NCBI GenBank assembly: GCA_937896065.1
Contig: CALBLI010000050.1
Location: forward strand, 1-23,396
From: an uncultured Caryophanales bacterium
Lineage (GTDB): Bacteria > Bacillota_I > Bacilli_A > RFN20 > CAG-288
DNA length: 23,396 nucleotides
Direction of reading: 5' to 3'
In this document: piece after piece, positions 7,952 to 15,891 of the stretch
How positions within the stretch are numbered: the first letter of the stretch is position 1
Layout of the letters: every line of letters begins with the position of its first letter
Made by a program: the position numbers and the translations under genes
The notes under the pieces: generated by a model
The model's database searches: none
What the model was told of the DNA's origin: nothing
What the model saw: only the letters and a program-made list of their open reading frames with translations

Positions 7952-9739
7952 TTATTCAATTTTGATTTCTTCATCAATGAGTTTATTATCATCTTTAACT
8001 ATTTGACTGACAAGTTTTGAATCAAATGGATAAATCTTACTAGATAATTTGGATAAGATATCACATTGCACATTTCTTCCTGAATATAGAATAGCTAAAT
8101 CAATATCAATAGGATCTTTTAAATTTATATAGCATAATTGACCTGAGAAGCTTTTAAAGAAGACTGATATTTTCTCTAAGTCTGCCTGTGTTTTAGCTGA
8201 TTGAATATTCTTAGTCATTTGACTTGTTAAAACGTAATATGACATCTCTTCAATGATTGTTCTTTTAATTGATATCGAAGAAGTCTTAATAAGTAGTCCT
8301 GAATGAATATCTTTCTTTTTATATTCTTTGATATTGTTTAAAATTTGATCCTGAATTGAAATTTTAGACGATAATTCTTTTTCATCAAAAAGAAGAGTAT
8401 AGGTGAAGTTTCTTTCGTATTTAGTATCAATAGCTTGATAAAATAAGCGTGAAGATTCATAGGGAATATGCAATATAATTTGCAAATGGGTTTGATAGCA
8501 TGCAAGTTGTTTAATAAGTTTAAAGTCAAGGTTTCTAAATAATTGAATACATTTTTCACCATTATCAATTTGACTTGAAATATTGACAATATCAGCAAAA
8601 TCAGTCAAATCAATACCATAGTTTCTAATATTTAGAAAGACTGGACCAAGCAAACCGGTTGTAACATCAAGCGAAGATAAGAAAGAAAGATTAAATGTTG
8701 AATTTTTGATATACATGAGAGTATCTTTTTTATTCTTTTCATCTTTAGTAAGATTTCTTGTAAAGTCTGGATCATAGATGAGAACTTTATTGAAACTTTT
8801 CTTTTTGATAATAGCATCAACCATTGATTTAGCTTCACTTTGACATTCATTATATGTCTTTGGTGGATGGGTTTGAATTGAAGCACCAATTAAAAATTCA
8901 TAATTTTTATCTTCTTGTTGATTTTTTAAAACAGCATTCGCAGCATTTGAGATGGTTGAAGCATAACCTAAAGATATTAGCTTTGAATTTGAACTAGTAT
9001 CAATGATAACATAGTCGGTATTGTTTATTTTTAAGCATTTTCTGGTAGGAGAAAGATATTTTAAAATACCTTCATTTTTAATTTTATTAATTAAACTTTT
9101 AAATTTATTATCATAATTTTCATTTTCTTTAAGGCTATATAATTTCAAATAATAAAGTGCACCTTGACTAGATTTAGAAAAGTTAGAAATATATTCATCA
9201 ATATCTTTTTCATTTTTCAAAACATACTTTTCAGATATTTTATAATTGTAGACAGTATCAATGTAAGGAAGAAGATGCATTTCAAAATGAATTATTTTAC
9301 TTTCTTTATCAATCTTAGTTAAACTTAGTACACAAGTCAAAGCGACATTGGTAACATTTTCAAAGTTGCGATCAACTTGAATAAATTGAGAAGCCGTTTC
9401 ACTGGTTGTTATATCTTTCAACCAGTTTTCAATTCTAAATTTATCAGTAGCAATAAACAAAGATAGAAATTCATCGGTTGTTAAAATTCTTTCGTTTTTT
9501 GGGTTCAATCTATCAAAGTAAAAGAATAGTCCTCGTGAATAGTCATAAGTGTATATTCTCTGATTATTAGTAAGCAAAGCGACCTCTTTGCTTTTTTGCA
9601 TATTTTTTTCTTCAATTCTGATCACTAGAATGAAAGTAAAAAGTGCACTGACTAATACAACAATGGTGGCTATTAAAAAGATGAGCGATAAGCGATTGTC
9701 TTGATTCTCAAAGATATTGATTAATATAAAAGGATTCAT
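7952..9739 (-). CDS. membrane-anchored protein with a degenerate GGDEF-like domain
   Basis: A 595-residue protein with no certain function. One membrane segment spans about residues 17-41. Residues about 60-165 could be a PAS-like sensor, a weak impression. Residues about 165-312 resemble a GGDEF (diguanylate cyclase) fold: LKINNTDYVIIDT (236-248) lies where RxGGDEFxI would be, and FLIGASIQ followed by QSEAKSMVDAI resembles the typical tail SIGI...AD.AMY.AK. The catalytic glycines and acidic pair are missing, so cyclase activity is not expected. The C-terminal 250 residues are unassigned and show no EAL or DHH motif I can identify. The start lacks a clear ribosome site. A promoter lies upstream at 9759-9787. 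It is the first gene of the cluster leading to proS. Confidence 0.7.
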   Translation of the reverse strand: MNPFILINIFENQDNRLSLIFLIATIVVLVSALFTFILVIRIEEKNMQKSKEVALLTNNQRIYTYDYSRGLFFYFDRLNPKNERILTTDEFLSLFIATDKFRIENWLKDITTSETASQFIQVDRNFENVTNVALTCVLSLTKIDKESKIIHFEMHLLPYIDTVYNYKISEKYVLKNEKDIDEYISNFSKSSQGALYYLKLYSLKENENYDNKFKSLINKIKNEGILKYLSPTRKCLKINNTDYVIIDTSSNSKLISLGYASTISNAANAVLKNQQEDKNYEFLIGASIQTHPPKTYNECQSEAKSMVDAIIKKKSFNKVLIYDPDFTRNLTKDEKNKKDTLMYIKNSTFNLSFLSSLDVTTGLLGPVFLNIRNYGIDLTDFADIVNISSQIDNGEKCIQLFRNLDFKLIKQLACYQTHLQIILHIPYESSRLFYQAIDTKYERNFTYTLLFDEKELSSKISIQDQILNNIKEYKKKDIHSGLLIKTSSISIKRTIIEEMSYYVLTSQMTKNIQSAKTQADLEKISVFFKSFSGQLCYINLKDPIDIDLAILYSGRNVQCDILSKLSSKIYPFDSKLVSQIVKDDNKLIDEEIKIE

Positions 9740-9758
9740 AATAAATGCGTACCATATT

Positions 9759-9787
9759 ATTATAGTTTTTTTTAAAATTCATAGCAA
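9759..9787 (-). promoter_or_regulatory. promoter of the GGDEF-like/proS/M24/trmL cluster
   Basis: On the - strand TTGCTA (9787-9782) and consensus TATAAT (9764-9759) are 17 bases apart. Transcription would begin about 13 bases before the start codon at 9739, leaving a very short leader without a visible Shine-Dalgarno. Confidence 0.6.
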
Positions 9788-9828
9788 TTATAATAAAAAT
9801 ATTGTATATTTTTATAGAGGTAATTGAT

Positions 9829-10071
9829 ATGAATATATTTGAAAAAGTTAAAGAAATACTAGGATCGCAAGTAAATAGGAAAAAGTTTGATCCTGATAAC
9901 ATTAAAGAAGATACACCACTTGATAGTCTCGGTTTAGATTCACTTGATGTGGCTGAAATTGTTATCAATTTAGAACAAGAATTTTCACTTCCTGAAGTTT
10001 CTCAAGATGAAATGATGAATTTAAAGACAGTTCAAGATATTGAAGAACTTATAAAAAAATATCAAAAATAA
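9829..10071 (+). CDS. acpP: acyl carrier protein
   Basis: An 80-residue acidic four-helix protein that carries acyl chains on a 4'-phosphopantetheine arm during fatty acid or related synthesis. The attachment motif is exact: PLDSLGLDSLDVAEIV, with Ser38 of DSL as the modified residue. The helix II sequence and the acidic composition are normal for the family. The ATG at 9829 is preceded by AGAGGTAA. An in-frame upstream start at 9802 would precede that site and is not used. No fatty acid synthesis genes are adjacent. Two tRNA genes follow within 51 bases before the only terminator. An Sfp-type phosphopantetheinyl transferase that could activate it lies 6 kb away at 15892. Confidence 0.95.
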   Translation: MNIFEKVKEILGSQVNRKKFDPDNIKEDTPLDSLGLDSLDVAEIVINLEQEFSLPEVSQDEMMNLKTVQDIEELIKKYQK

Positions 10072-10121
10072 ATAAAAATAATATTGCAAATTAATTCAAT
10101 CTTTGATATATTCTTATGCGT

Positions 10122-10197
10122 GCCTGCTTAGCTCAGCTGGCAGAGCAACCGGCTGTTAACCGGTAGGTCGTAGGTCCGAGCCCTACAGCAGGCGCCA
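10122..10197 (+). tRNA. tRNA-Asn (anticodon GTT)
   Basis: A 76-base cloverleaf. Acceptor arms GCCTGCT and AGCAGGC pair fully, followed by discriminator G and an encoded CCA. The D arm has AGCTCAGCTGGCAGAGC. The anticodon stem ACCGG/CCGGT holds loop CTGTTAA with GTT at 10155-10157. The T arm is GTAGGTCCGAGCCCTAC, slightly different from the usual GGTTCGA loop. Confidence 0.96.
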
Positions 10198-10206
10198 CTG
10201 TCGTTT

Positions 10207-10282
10207 GGCCTGGTGGAGAAGTGGTTAACTCACATCCCTTTCAAGGATGCATTCACGGGTTCAAACCCCGTCCAGGTCACCA
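10207..10282 (+). tRNA. tRNA-Glu (anticodon TTC)
   Basis: A 76-base cloverleaf nine bases after tRNA-Asn. Acceptor arms GGCCTGG and CCAGGTC pair with one G-U, then discriminator A and an encoded CCA. The anticodon stem CATCC/GGATG holds loop CTTTCAA with TTC at 10240-10242. The T arm ACGGGTTCAAACCCCGT is canonical. Confidence 0.96.
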
Positions 10283-10295
10283 AATACTGATAAAC

Positions 10296-10328
10296 AAGTT
10301 TGATATAGTGTTGTATCAAACTTTTTTT
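10296..10328 (+). terminator. terminator of the acpP-tRNA unit
   Basis: A 10-bp stem AAGTTTGATA (10296-10305) with TATCAAACTT (10314-10323) runs into seven T (10322-10328). It is the first terminator after acpP, so acpP and both tRNAs probably share a transcript. Confidence 0.85.
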
Positions 10329-10383
10329 ATTAGCTTTTAAAACATTGATTAATAAAAGCTTTGTCTATTATTAACAAAGTTGG

Positions 10384-10409
10384 TTATACATATAAGTTAC
10401 TATGTATAA
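10384..10409. repeat. inverted repeat between the tRNA terminator and the DUF2130-like gene
   Basis: TTATACATA (10384-10392) and TATGTATAA (10401-10409) pair perfectly around an 8-base loop. On the - strand it lies immediately after the DUF2130-like gene but has no T tract, so it is not a standard terminator. Its role is unknown. Confidence 0.5.
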
Positions 10410-10413
10410 GTGA

Positions 10414-11795
10414 TTAATAATTTATTTTATCTATTTTTTTAGATGTTTTATTTATTTGAATCTCAAATGTTTCAATCTTTTTAGAAATGGTATTTAAAGT
10501 ATCATTTATAATATCACTAGCACTATTTTTTATTTTTTCACCTTCCTTTAAAATAGTATCTGAACTTTTTAAAATAGCTTCAATTTTTATCTTCAGTGAT
10601 TCAATAGGCTTTTCTAAATAAGTATTTTTGATTTTTTCAAACTCAGCTTTGATATCTTCAGATGATTTAAATTTTTCATTTTCCTGCTGTTTTTGATTTA
10701 GTAATTCAGCATACTTTAATCCTAAATTTTGTAATATTGTTAAAAAAGTTATCATATACTGTGGTCGAACAACATACATATTTTTGTATTCATCAACTTT
10801 CAATATAGGGACATCATTATCTGATTTGTATTCTAGTTCAGAAACAAGGATTGCATATTCACAGTTCTTTTTATTGCGATCTGCATCTAATTTCTTATAG
10901 TGATCTGCATTTTTTAATTTGTTTTTGCTATCGGGATTTTCACTTTTCATATCAAGGCAAGCTGATGTTACTTCAAATGCTTTATCAGTGGAAGAATATG
11001 CTCTAAAAATATAGTCAGCCTTGGTAGAATTATTATCACCTTCATTTTTTACATTTTCATTATCTTTTTTCCAACTACAATTTGAAAATGCGCCACTTGT
11101 TTTATACTGATTAAAAGTGTCGTTGCACCAGGATTCTAAATTTTCTCCAATAAGTTTGATATTTAATATTGATTTTCTTCTTGAGAGCTCATCAATTTGA
11201 CTTTGAAGTTCAGCTTGTTTTAATGAATTATCATTATTTATTTGGCTGATTTGATTGATATATTTACTATTTAATTTTTCAATTTCTAAATCTTTTTCAA
11301 CATTGTTCTTTTCAATCTGTGAATTTAAAGATTGAATTTGTTCATTTAAAGAAGTGACCCGTTGATTAAATTCTTGTTTTTCTTTTTCTTTTTCTTCGTT
11401 ATTTTTACTACTTAAATTAGCTATAACTAATTCAATTTCATTCTTTTTATTAATATTATAATTATCTAATTGAGATTGCAAATTTGCAATTTGTTTATTT
11501 AAATCATCAATCACTTTTTGATGATTTAAACTATATTCTTCCTTTTTTTTGAGAAAGTCACTTTGTAAAGTGGATTGATAAATAGCCTTATCTTTATTAA
11601 AATTTTCAATCAATTTATCAGTTTCTAATTTTATTTTTTTATCTATTTCTTTTTCTTTTTCATTATTTATTAATTTGCTAATAAAAGTAAGATCAACATT
11701 TGTTCTTCTTTTAAATTGATGATATCACCTTTGCTTGCATCTTCATCTAAACGGATTTCATCACTTGATATAATAGAGACTTTTACCTTTTTCAT
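10414..11795 (-). pseudogene. DUF2130-like coiled-coil protein, interrupted by a -1 frameshift
   Basis: The gene starts at 11795 with a GAGGT ribosome site and reads MKKVKVSIISSDEIRLDEDA, but this frame stops at 11670-11672 after 41 codons. The rest is in the -1 frame, open from about 11720 to the stop at 10414. Joined near 11709-11715, the protein would be about 460 residues. It has an N-terminal beta-rich piece, a Gln/Glu/Lys-rich coiled coil, then a conserved C-terminal domain (ESWCNDTFNQYK, KADYIFRAY, YAILVSELE, MYVVRPQYM). That layout fits the DUF2130 family, proteins of unknown function with a nuclease-like fold sometimes suggested. The break is either a one-base loss in the A run or programmed frameshifting at an in-phase UUUAAAA. 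The gene is divergent from the ZIP transporter and stands alone. Confidence 0.75.
11709..11715 (-). other. in-phase -1 slippery heptamer U UUA AAA
   Basis: On the - strand the zero frame from the ATG at 11795 reads AAT TTA AAA GAA here, giving the X XXY YYZ arrangement. A single -1 slip leads directly into the long downstream frame. Whether it is used cannot be told from one sequence. Confidence 0.45.
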
Positions 11796-11889
11796 CAATA
11801 TTTACCTCACTATTGAAATTATACTATTAGATATTTAAAATTAGCAATAATTGTATATAATATGTAATGCAAAAAAAGAGGTAATTAAT

Positions 11890-12723
11890 ATGACATATAT
11901 GTTTTTAGTATCACTTGCAGCAACAATTATTGCAACTTTACTTGGTGCATTACTTAATAAGTTGCTTGAAAAAGCACCACATGAATTATTATCTTTTTTT
12001 CAAAATTTTACTGTTGGTGGATTAGTTGCACTAACTTTTATTGAATTGTTTCCAGAAGCGATTGAAAACTATGCAAAAGCTATAGGTGATAATAAAATTT
12101 TGGGAGCTGTATATGTTGCATTAATTGTTTTACTTGTTGCTGTTGTATTCTTTGCTTTGCATGAACTTATTCATAAATTATCTAATCATCATAGTCATGA
12201 TAAAGATGATAATGAAGACTGTCATGATCATGGACATACGATGGAAGTTTTTGAAGAGAAAAACTTACTGCTTGCTTCATTTGTTTTCTTATCAGCCATT
12301 TTTGTTCACAATATTCCTGAAGGTTTGTCTTTAGGTATTTCATTTATAAATGCTAATAGTAATAATGTACCAGTTGATGGAATCATCATGTCTTCAATAC
12401 TATTCATCCATAATTTATTGATTGGTTATTTAATGATGTCTAGTTTTTTAAAAAGCAATAAATCTTATAAGTTTTCTTTAACAATGACTCTTCTTTCATC
12501 ACTGCCAGCATATGTCCTTGCAATTGTTGGTTATTTTGTGGCTAGTATTGATATTTCTGAACTATTTAAAGGCGTCATCTATTCAATATCAGTTGGTAGC
12601 TTATTATATGTTTTATTTATTGAACTTCTTCCACAAACATCAAAAGAATATAAAAGTCGTTTTACTTTTATATATGTCTTATTAGGACTGCTTATTTCAG
12701 GTGTATTGGTCTTTTTAGAGTAA
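11890..12723 (+). CDS. ZIP family metal transporter
   Basis: A 277-residue integral membrane protein, probably moving zinc or another divalent metal into the cytosol. About seven or eight hydrophobic segments are visible. A His/Asp-rich cytoplasmic loop (HHSHDKDDNEDCHDHGH, about residues 100-116) lies between TM3 and TM4, as is typical. TM4 contains the signature HNIPEGLSLG with metal-binding His, Asn and Glu. In TM5 the matching segment is IHNLLIGYLM, where the usual P-E-G is replaced, so part of the binuclear metal site is missing. The start at 11890 has AAGAGG upstream. A TATAAT at 11856-11861 may be its -10. The stop lies one base from the convergent dipeptidase stop. Confidence 0.9.
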   Translation: MTYMFLVSLAATIIATLLGALLNKLLEKAPHELLSFFQNFTVGGLVALTFIELFPEAIENYAKAIGDNKILGAVYVALIVLLVAVVFFALHELIHKLSNHHSHDKDDNEDCHDHGHTMEVFEEKNLLLASFVFLSAIFVHNIPEGLSLGISFINANSNNVPVDGIIMSSILFIHNLLIGYLMMSSFLKSNKSYKFSLTMTLLSSLPAYVLAIVGYFVASIDISELFKGVIYSISVGSLLYVLFIELLPQTSKEYKSRFTFIYVLLGLLISGVLVFLE

Positions 12724-12724
12724 A

Positions 12725-14221
12725 TTAATTATCGTTTCTAGAAAAACCATTTTTCATATGCATACTAGCATTATATAAAACTTTATCTAGGCAACTATCA
12801 GTTTCAGCATGAACCATATCTGATATTTTATCATTAGCTTCTTTAATAACATTATCATCATTTGTTTTTATATATAATTTGTCATATTTATTAATCAAAT
12901 ATAGCGAAGAAGCAAGCGTTTTATTTTGATAACGCTCAATTATCATGATGCCAGTATTAAAATGGGCGTCAACTAAAGCAGAGATGATTCTGCTTTGCCA
13001 ATAGAAATAATTTGTATCAACTTTTTCGGAAGTATTTGAAATATACTTTGGAAGTGAATCAACATTAGTGTAGAAAGGAAGAAGAGTATTAAAAACATTA
13101 CATGAAAATGATAACCAATTAATTGATTTAATTTTATCATTTTGAATATATCCTCTTATTTGTAAGACTGACATAAAAGCAGTTCTACTTATTCCTATAG
13201 GTCTAAATAAAAGGCGTTGCTCCTCTTTATATTTATAATAAGGATCATAAATTGTTCCCTGATAATGATTTGACAAAATGTACTTAACATCTTCAATAGT
13301 TAGTTTGTGACTTGGAATCATTGAAAAAGGTATATCGTCGCTGGTTGGTTTAATATTTGCATTTTCTCCGTCATAAATAGCAGTTTGATTGCTTCTAGAT
13401 GAGGTAGTAGAGAACTTACAATTTAAACAGCGATATCCAATCCAGGCACGAGCAGTATTATATTCATGATCTGAATCAGAATGGGTTCCAAACATAATTT
13501 TTGGATTTTTTATATCGCGTATATGAAGCATCTTAATAAAATTTAAGATATCATTAGAAGCAATAAATTCTTTATCTTTATTAGTTAATGCATCATCAAT
13601 TGATGCTTTATCAAAATCAAAATAATCAATTGATAATTGGTTTGGAAGAATTGCTATTTCATCATCTTTTAATCTTCTTGCAATGTAATGATGGCCACCA
13701 ATTGTTTCAAGATACCAAACCTCATTTTCATCAGCAAAAGCAATACCGTTTGGTTCATATGTTCCATAATTTTCTAAAAGTTTGCCTAATCTTAAAACAC
13801 CTTCTCTTGCATTTTTAATATATGGTAAAACAAGCATAAGTATATCTTCTTCACCAATTCCACCAGCAGTATTAGTCTTTTTATCATAGATAACATAGGG
13901 GTCTGTTGCTAAAACTAAATAATTAGCAGTTATTGTTTCAGTGGCTGTCATTGAAACATTATATTCATTGATTCCACTTGCTCCCCAAATACCAGAATCA
14001 CCTTTAACAGATGGTGTATATGAAAAACGATATGAATTATCAGGTAGAGGAATTTCAACATGTGATATTTTTGATTTATAAACTTTCGACATTTTATTTC
14101 TTTCACATATTTGAACTTTTTTAACTGAAAAAGTGCCAGTTGGATTATCATCATTTCTAGCAATCATAGTTGATCCATCATAACTAGCATTTTTACCGAC
14201 TAAAACTGTTGTACAAGCCAT
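12725..14221 (-). CDS. C69 family dipeptidase (PepD-like)
   Basis: A 498-residue N-terminal-nucleophile hydrolase that cleaves dipeptides. The N-terminus MACTTVLVGKNASYDGSTM is the family signature. Cys3 is the expected nucleophile, exposed after removal of the short leader. The following IARNDDNPTG, the GGIGEEDIL segment, WYLETIGGHHY (usual EIxGxHW region) and RLKDDEIAILPNQ are also typical. Length fits the 470-500-residue enzymes of lactobacilli. There is no signal peptide, so it is probably cytosolic. A good AAGGAG site lies eight bases before the ATG. It follows the MATE gene by 67 bases on the same strand and meets the ZIP gene end to end. Confidence 0.92.
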   Translation of the reverse strand: MACTTVLVGKNASYDGSTMIARNDDNPTGTFSVKKVQICERNKMSKVYKSKISHVEIPLPDNSYRFSYTPSVKGDSGIWGASGINEYNVSMTATETITANYLVLATDPYVIYDKKTNTAGGIGEEDILMLVLPYIKNAREGVLRLGKLLENYGTYEPNGIAFADENEVWYLETIGGHHYIARRLKDDEIAILPNQLSIDYFDFDKASIDDALTNKDKEFIASNDILNFIKMLHIRDIKNPKIMFGTHSDSDHEYNTARAWIGYRCLNCKFSTTSSRSNQTAIYDGENANIKPTSDDIPFSMIPSHKLTIEDVKYILSNHYQGTIYDPYYKYKEEQRLLFRPIGISRTAFMSVLQIRGYIQNDKIKSINWLSFSCNVFNTLLPFYTNVDSLPKYISNTSEKVDTNYFYWQSRIISALVDAHFNTGIMIIERYQNKTLASSLYLINKYDKLYIKTNDDNVIKEANDKISDMVHAETDSCLDKVLYNASMHMKNGFSRNDN

Positions 14222-14288
14222 TTTATTTTCTCCTTATTTTATGAGAATAATATATCAAATTTATAAATAAAAGTAAGAAAAGTACATA

Positions 14289-15785
14289 TTATATATGAAG
14301 TTTTCTTATTAATTCATATTTTCTATTATAATTTTTATAAATATAAATGTATCCAGGTATCATCAAAATTATATCAGCAAATAACCAGGCCATTGGATCA
14401 GCTAAAGCAACCATAACAAATGCTAAATCACTTGCTGATGAGTTGATGGGCCCATTATTAATGACACTAGGTAAGAATGTACAGACAAGTATTCTTCCAA
14501 CAAGTTCACCAATGCCAGCTAAAAATGGCCATAATGGTTTTTCAATTCCTTGCAGTGAATTTCTAAAAATGAATAAAAACATCAATAAGAAATATAAAGG
14601 TAAAATAGTGTATAAATAGATGTTTCCATATTTTATGACATCAGCATTCACTTTATCAGCTTTTAAGAAAATGTAAATATAGGTACCATTTATTGTAAGA
14701 AGCATACCAACAAGCAAAATAAATATACACATGATAAAACCAATAATTATTCCTTGATTGACTCCTTTGATGATTCTTTCATATTTTTTAGCACCATAGT
14801 TTTGACCACAATATGATAGCATAGCCGTGCCTAATGCATTTAATAAACACATAAGAAAATTATTTAATTTATAACCAGCACCTATTCCATTGGTTGCTGG
14901 TGTTAAATCAACCATTATACCAGCTGCAGTTTTATCAAAAGCAACAACAGAAGCTTGCATAACAATGATTCCGATCCCTAAAACTGAGAACTGGAAAGCA
15001 AGCGGTAGACCAAGTTTTAAATGATCAAGAACATATTTAAAAGAAAAATGAAAGTCTTGTTTTTGTAATCGCAAATTTTTATATCTTGCAAATATGTAAA
15101 TGAAACAACCAACTGCTGCGATAAATTGTGCTAAAACAGTTGCAACAGCAGCACCAATTACTGCCCATTTTAAGATGACAATAAATAGTAAATCTAAGCC
15201 AACATTTAAGATGGTTGAAAAGACTAAGAACAAAAATGGTATGAAAGAATCACCAATCGCTCTGAGCACACCTAAAGCAATATTATAAAATAAGACTGGA
15301 AGTGTACCAATGATGATGATTAATGTATAAATATAAGCTGAGTTATATATCTCATCAGCATTGACATCAATACTGCTGGGATTAATATTCATCCAAGTTA
15401 AAATAGGTTTGATTAAAAAGATGAAAACGAGAGTCATTATCGCACCGATTAAAAAACCAAATATCAGTTGAACAAGAATTGATTTTCGTGCATCAAGTTC
15501 ATTTTTCTCACCAATTTTTTTAGAAACAATGACTGAAAAGCCAGCAGGTAAACCCATTGCAAATTGTAGAGCTAAAAAAGTGATAGAATTTGAATTATTA
15601 ACACCTGCTACTTCATTTGCTGACAAATTTTGACCACAAATAATAGTGTCAGTCAAAGTATAAATTTGCTGAAAGAGATAACTTAAAACAATAGGTGTCA
15701 TAAAAAGTAAAATTGTCTTCCAAATAGTTCCTTCTGTTAAGTCGATAGGATTAAATAATTTCTTAAATTTTGAAAAAATATTCAT
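14289..15785 (-). CDS. MATE family efflux transporter
   Basis: A 498-residue inner-membrane antiporter of the multidrug and toxic compound extrusion family, expected to export organic cations in exchange for Na+ or H+. Twelve hydrophobic segments in two similar halves are visible. The N-terminal half has TPIVLSYLFQQIYTLTDTII and AMGLPAGFSVIVSKKIGE. The second half repeats the pattern with LPLAFQFSVLGIGIIVMQA and ALGTAMLSYCGQNYGAKKYE. These are the usual positions of the P-x-x-x-x-x-x-Q-x-x-x-x-x-D-T and G-Q-N-x-G-A motifs. Substrate cannot be inferred. The start is supported by AAGGAT six bases upstream. It is divergent from the phosphopantetheinyl transferase gene. Confidence 0.93.
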   Translation of the reverse strand: MNIFSKFKKLFNPIDLTEGTIWKTILLFMTPIVLSYLFQQIYTLTDTIICGQNLSANEVAGVNNSNSITFLALQFAMGLPAGFSVIVSKKIGEKNELDARKSILVQLIFGFLIGAIMTLVFIFLIKPILTWMNINPSSIDVNADEIYNSAYIYTLIIIIGTLPVLFYNIALGVLRAIGDSFIPFLFLVFSTILNVGLDLLFIVILKWAVIGAAVATVLAQFIAAVGCFIYIFARYKNLRLQKQDFHFSFKYVLDHLKLGLPLAFQFSVLGIGIIVMQASVVAFDKTAAGIMVDLTPATNGIGAGYKLNNFLMCLLNALGTAMLSYCGQNYGAKKYERIIKGVNQGIIIGFIMCIFILLVGMLLTINGTYIYIFLKADKVNADVIKYGNIYLYTILPLYFLLMFLFIFRNSLQGIEKPLWPFLAGIGELVGRILVCTFLPSVINNGPINSSASDLAFVMVALADPMAWLFADIILMIPGYIYIYKNYNRKYELIRKLHI

Positions 15786-15834
15786 AGTTGTATCCTTGTA
15801 ACTTTAATATTTTAATAATTTGTATTTAAAAGTG

Positions 15835-15862
15835 AATATAAAATAATTTAAAGTGCTTTCAA
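15835..15862 (-). promoter_or_regulatory. possible MATE promoter sharing its -35 with the divergent gene
   Basis: On the - strand TTGAAA (15862-15857) and TATATT (15840-15835) are 16 bases apart, upstream of the MATE start. The same six base pairs, read on the + strand as TTTCAA, are the -35 of the divergent transferase promoter. Confidence 0.4.
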
Positions 15863-15885
15863 TTATCAAAAAAATAAATTAAAAT
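15857..15885 (+). promoter_or_regulatory. promoter of the phosphopantetheinyl transferase gene
   Basis: TTTCAA (15857-15862) and TAAAAT (15880-15885) are 17 bases apart. Only six bases separate the -10 from the ATG at 15892, so transcription should begin at or next to the start codon. Confidence 0.5.
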
Positions 15886-15891
15886 TAGTTT

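Noticed and set aside
9708..9968. An 86-codon - strand ORF across the acpP promoter and start
   Set aside because: It is antisense to conserved acpP coding sequence and its composition reflects the reverse complement of that gene.
10332..10360. Inverted repeat AGCTTTTA/TAAAAGCT after the tRNA-Glu terminator
   Set aside because: A short AT-rich repeat with a 13-base loop and no T tract on either strand. Expected by chance in such sequence.
14275..14307. Hairpin at the end of the MATE gene (AAGAAAA/TTTTCTT with an inner CATAT/ATATG)
   Set aside because: A weak AT-only stem with mismatches, overlapping the last MATE codons and followed by an interrupted T run. It could be a poor terminator but is not supported enough to list.
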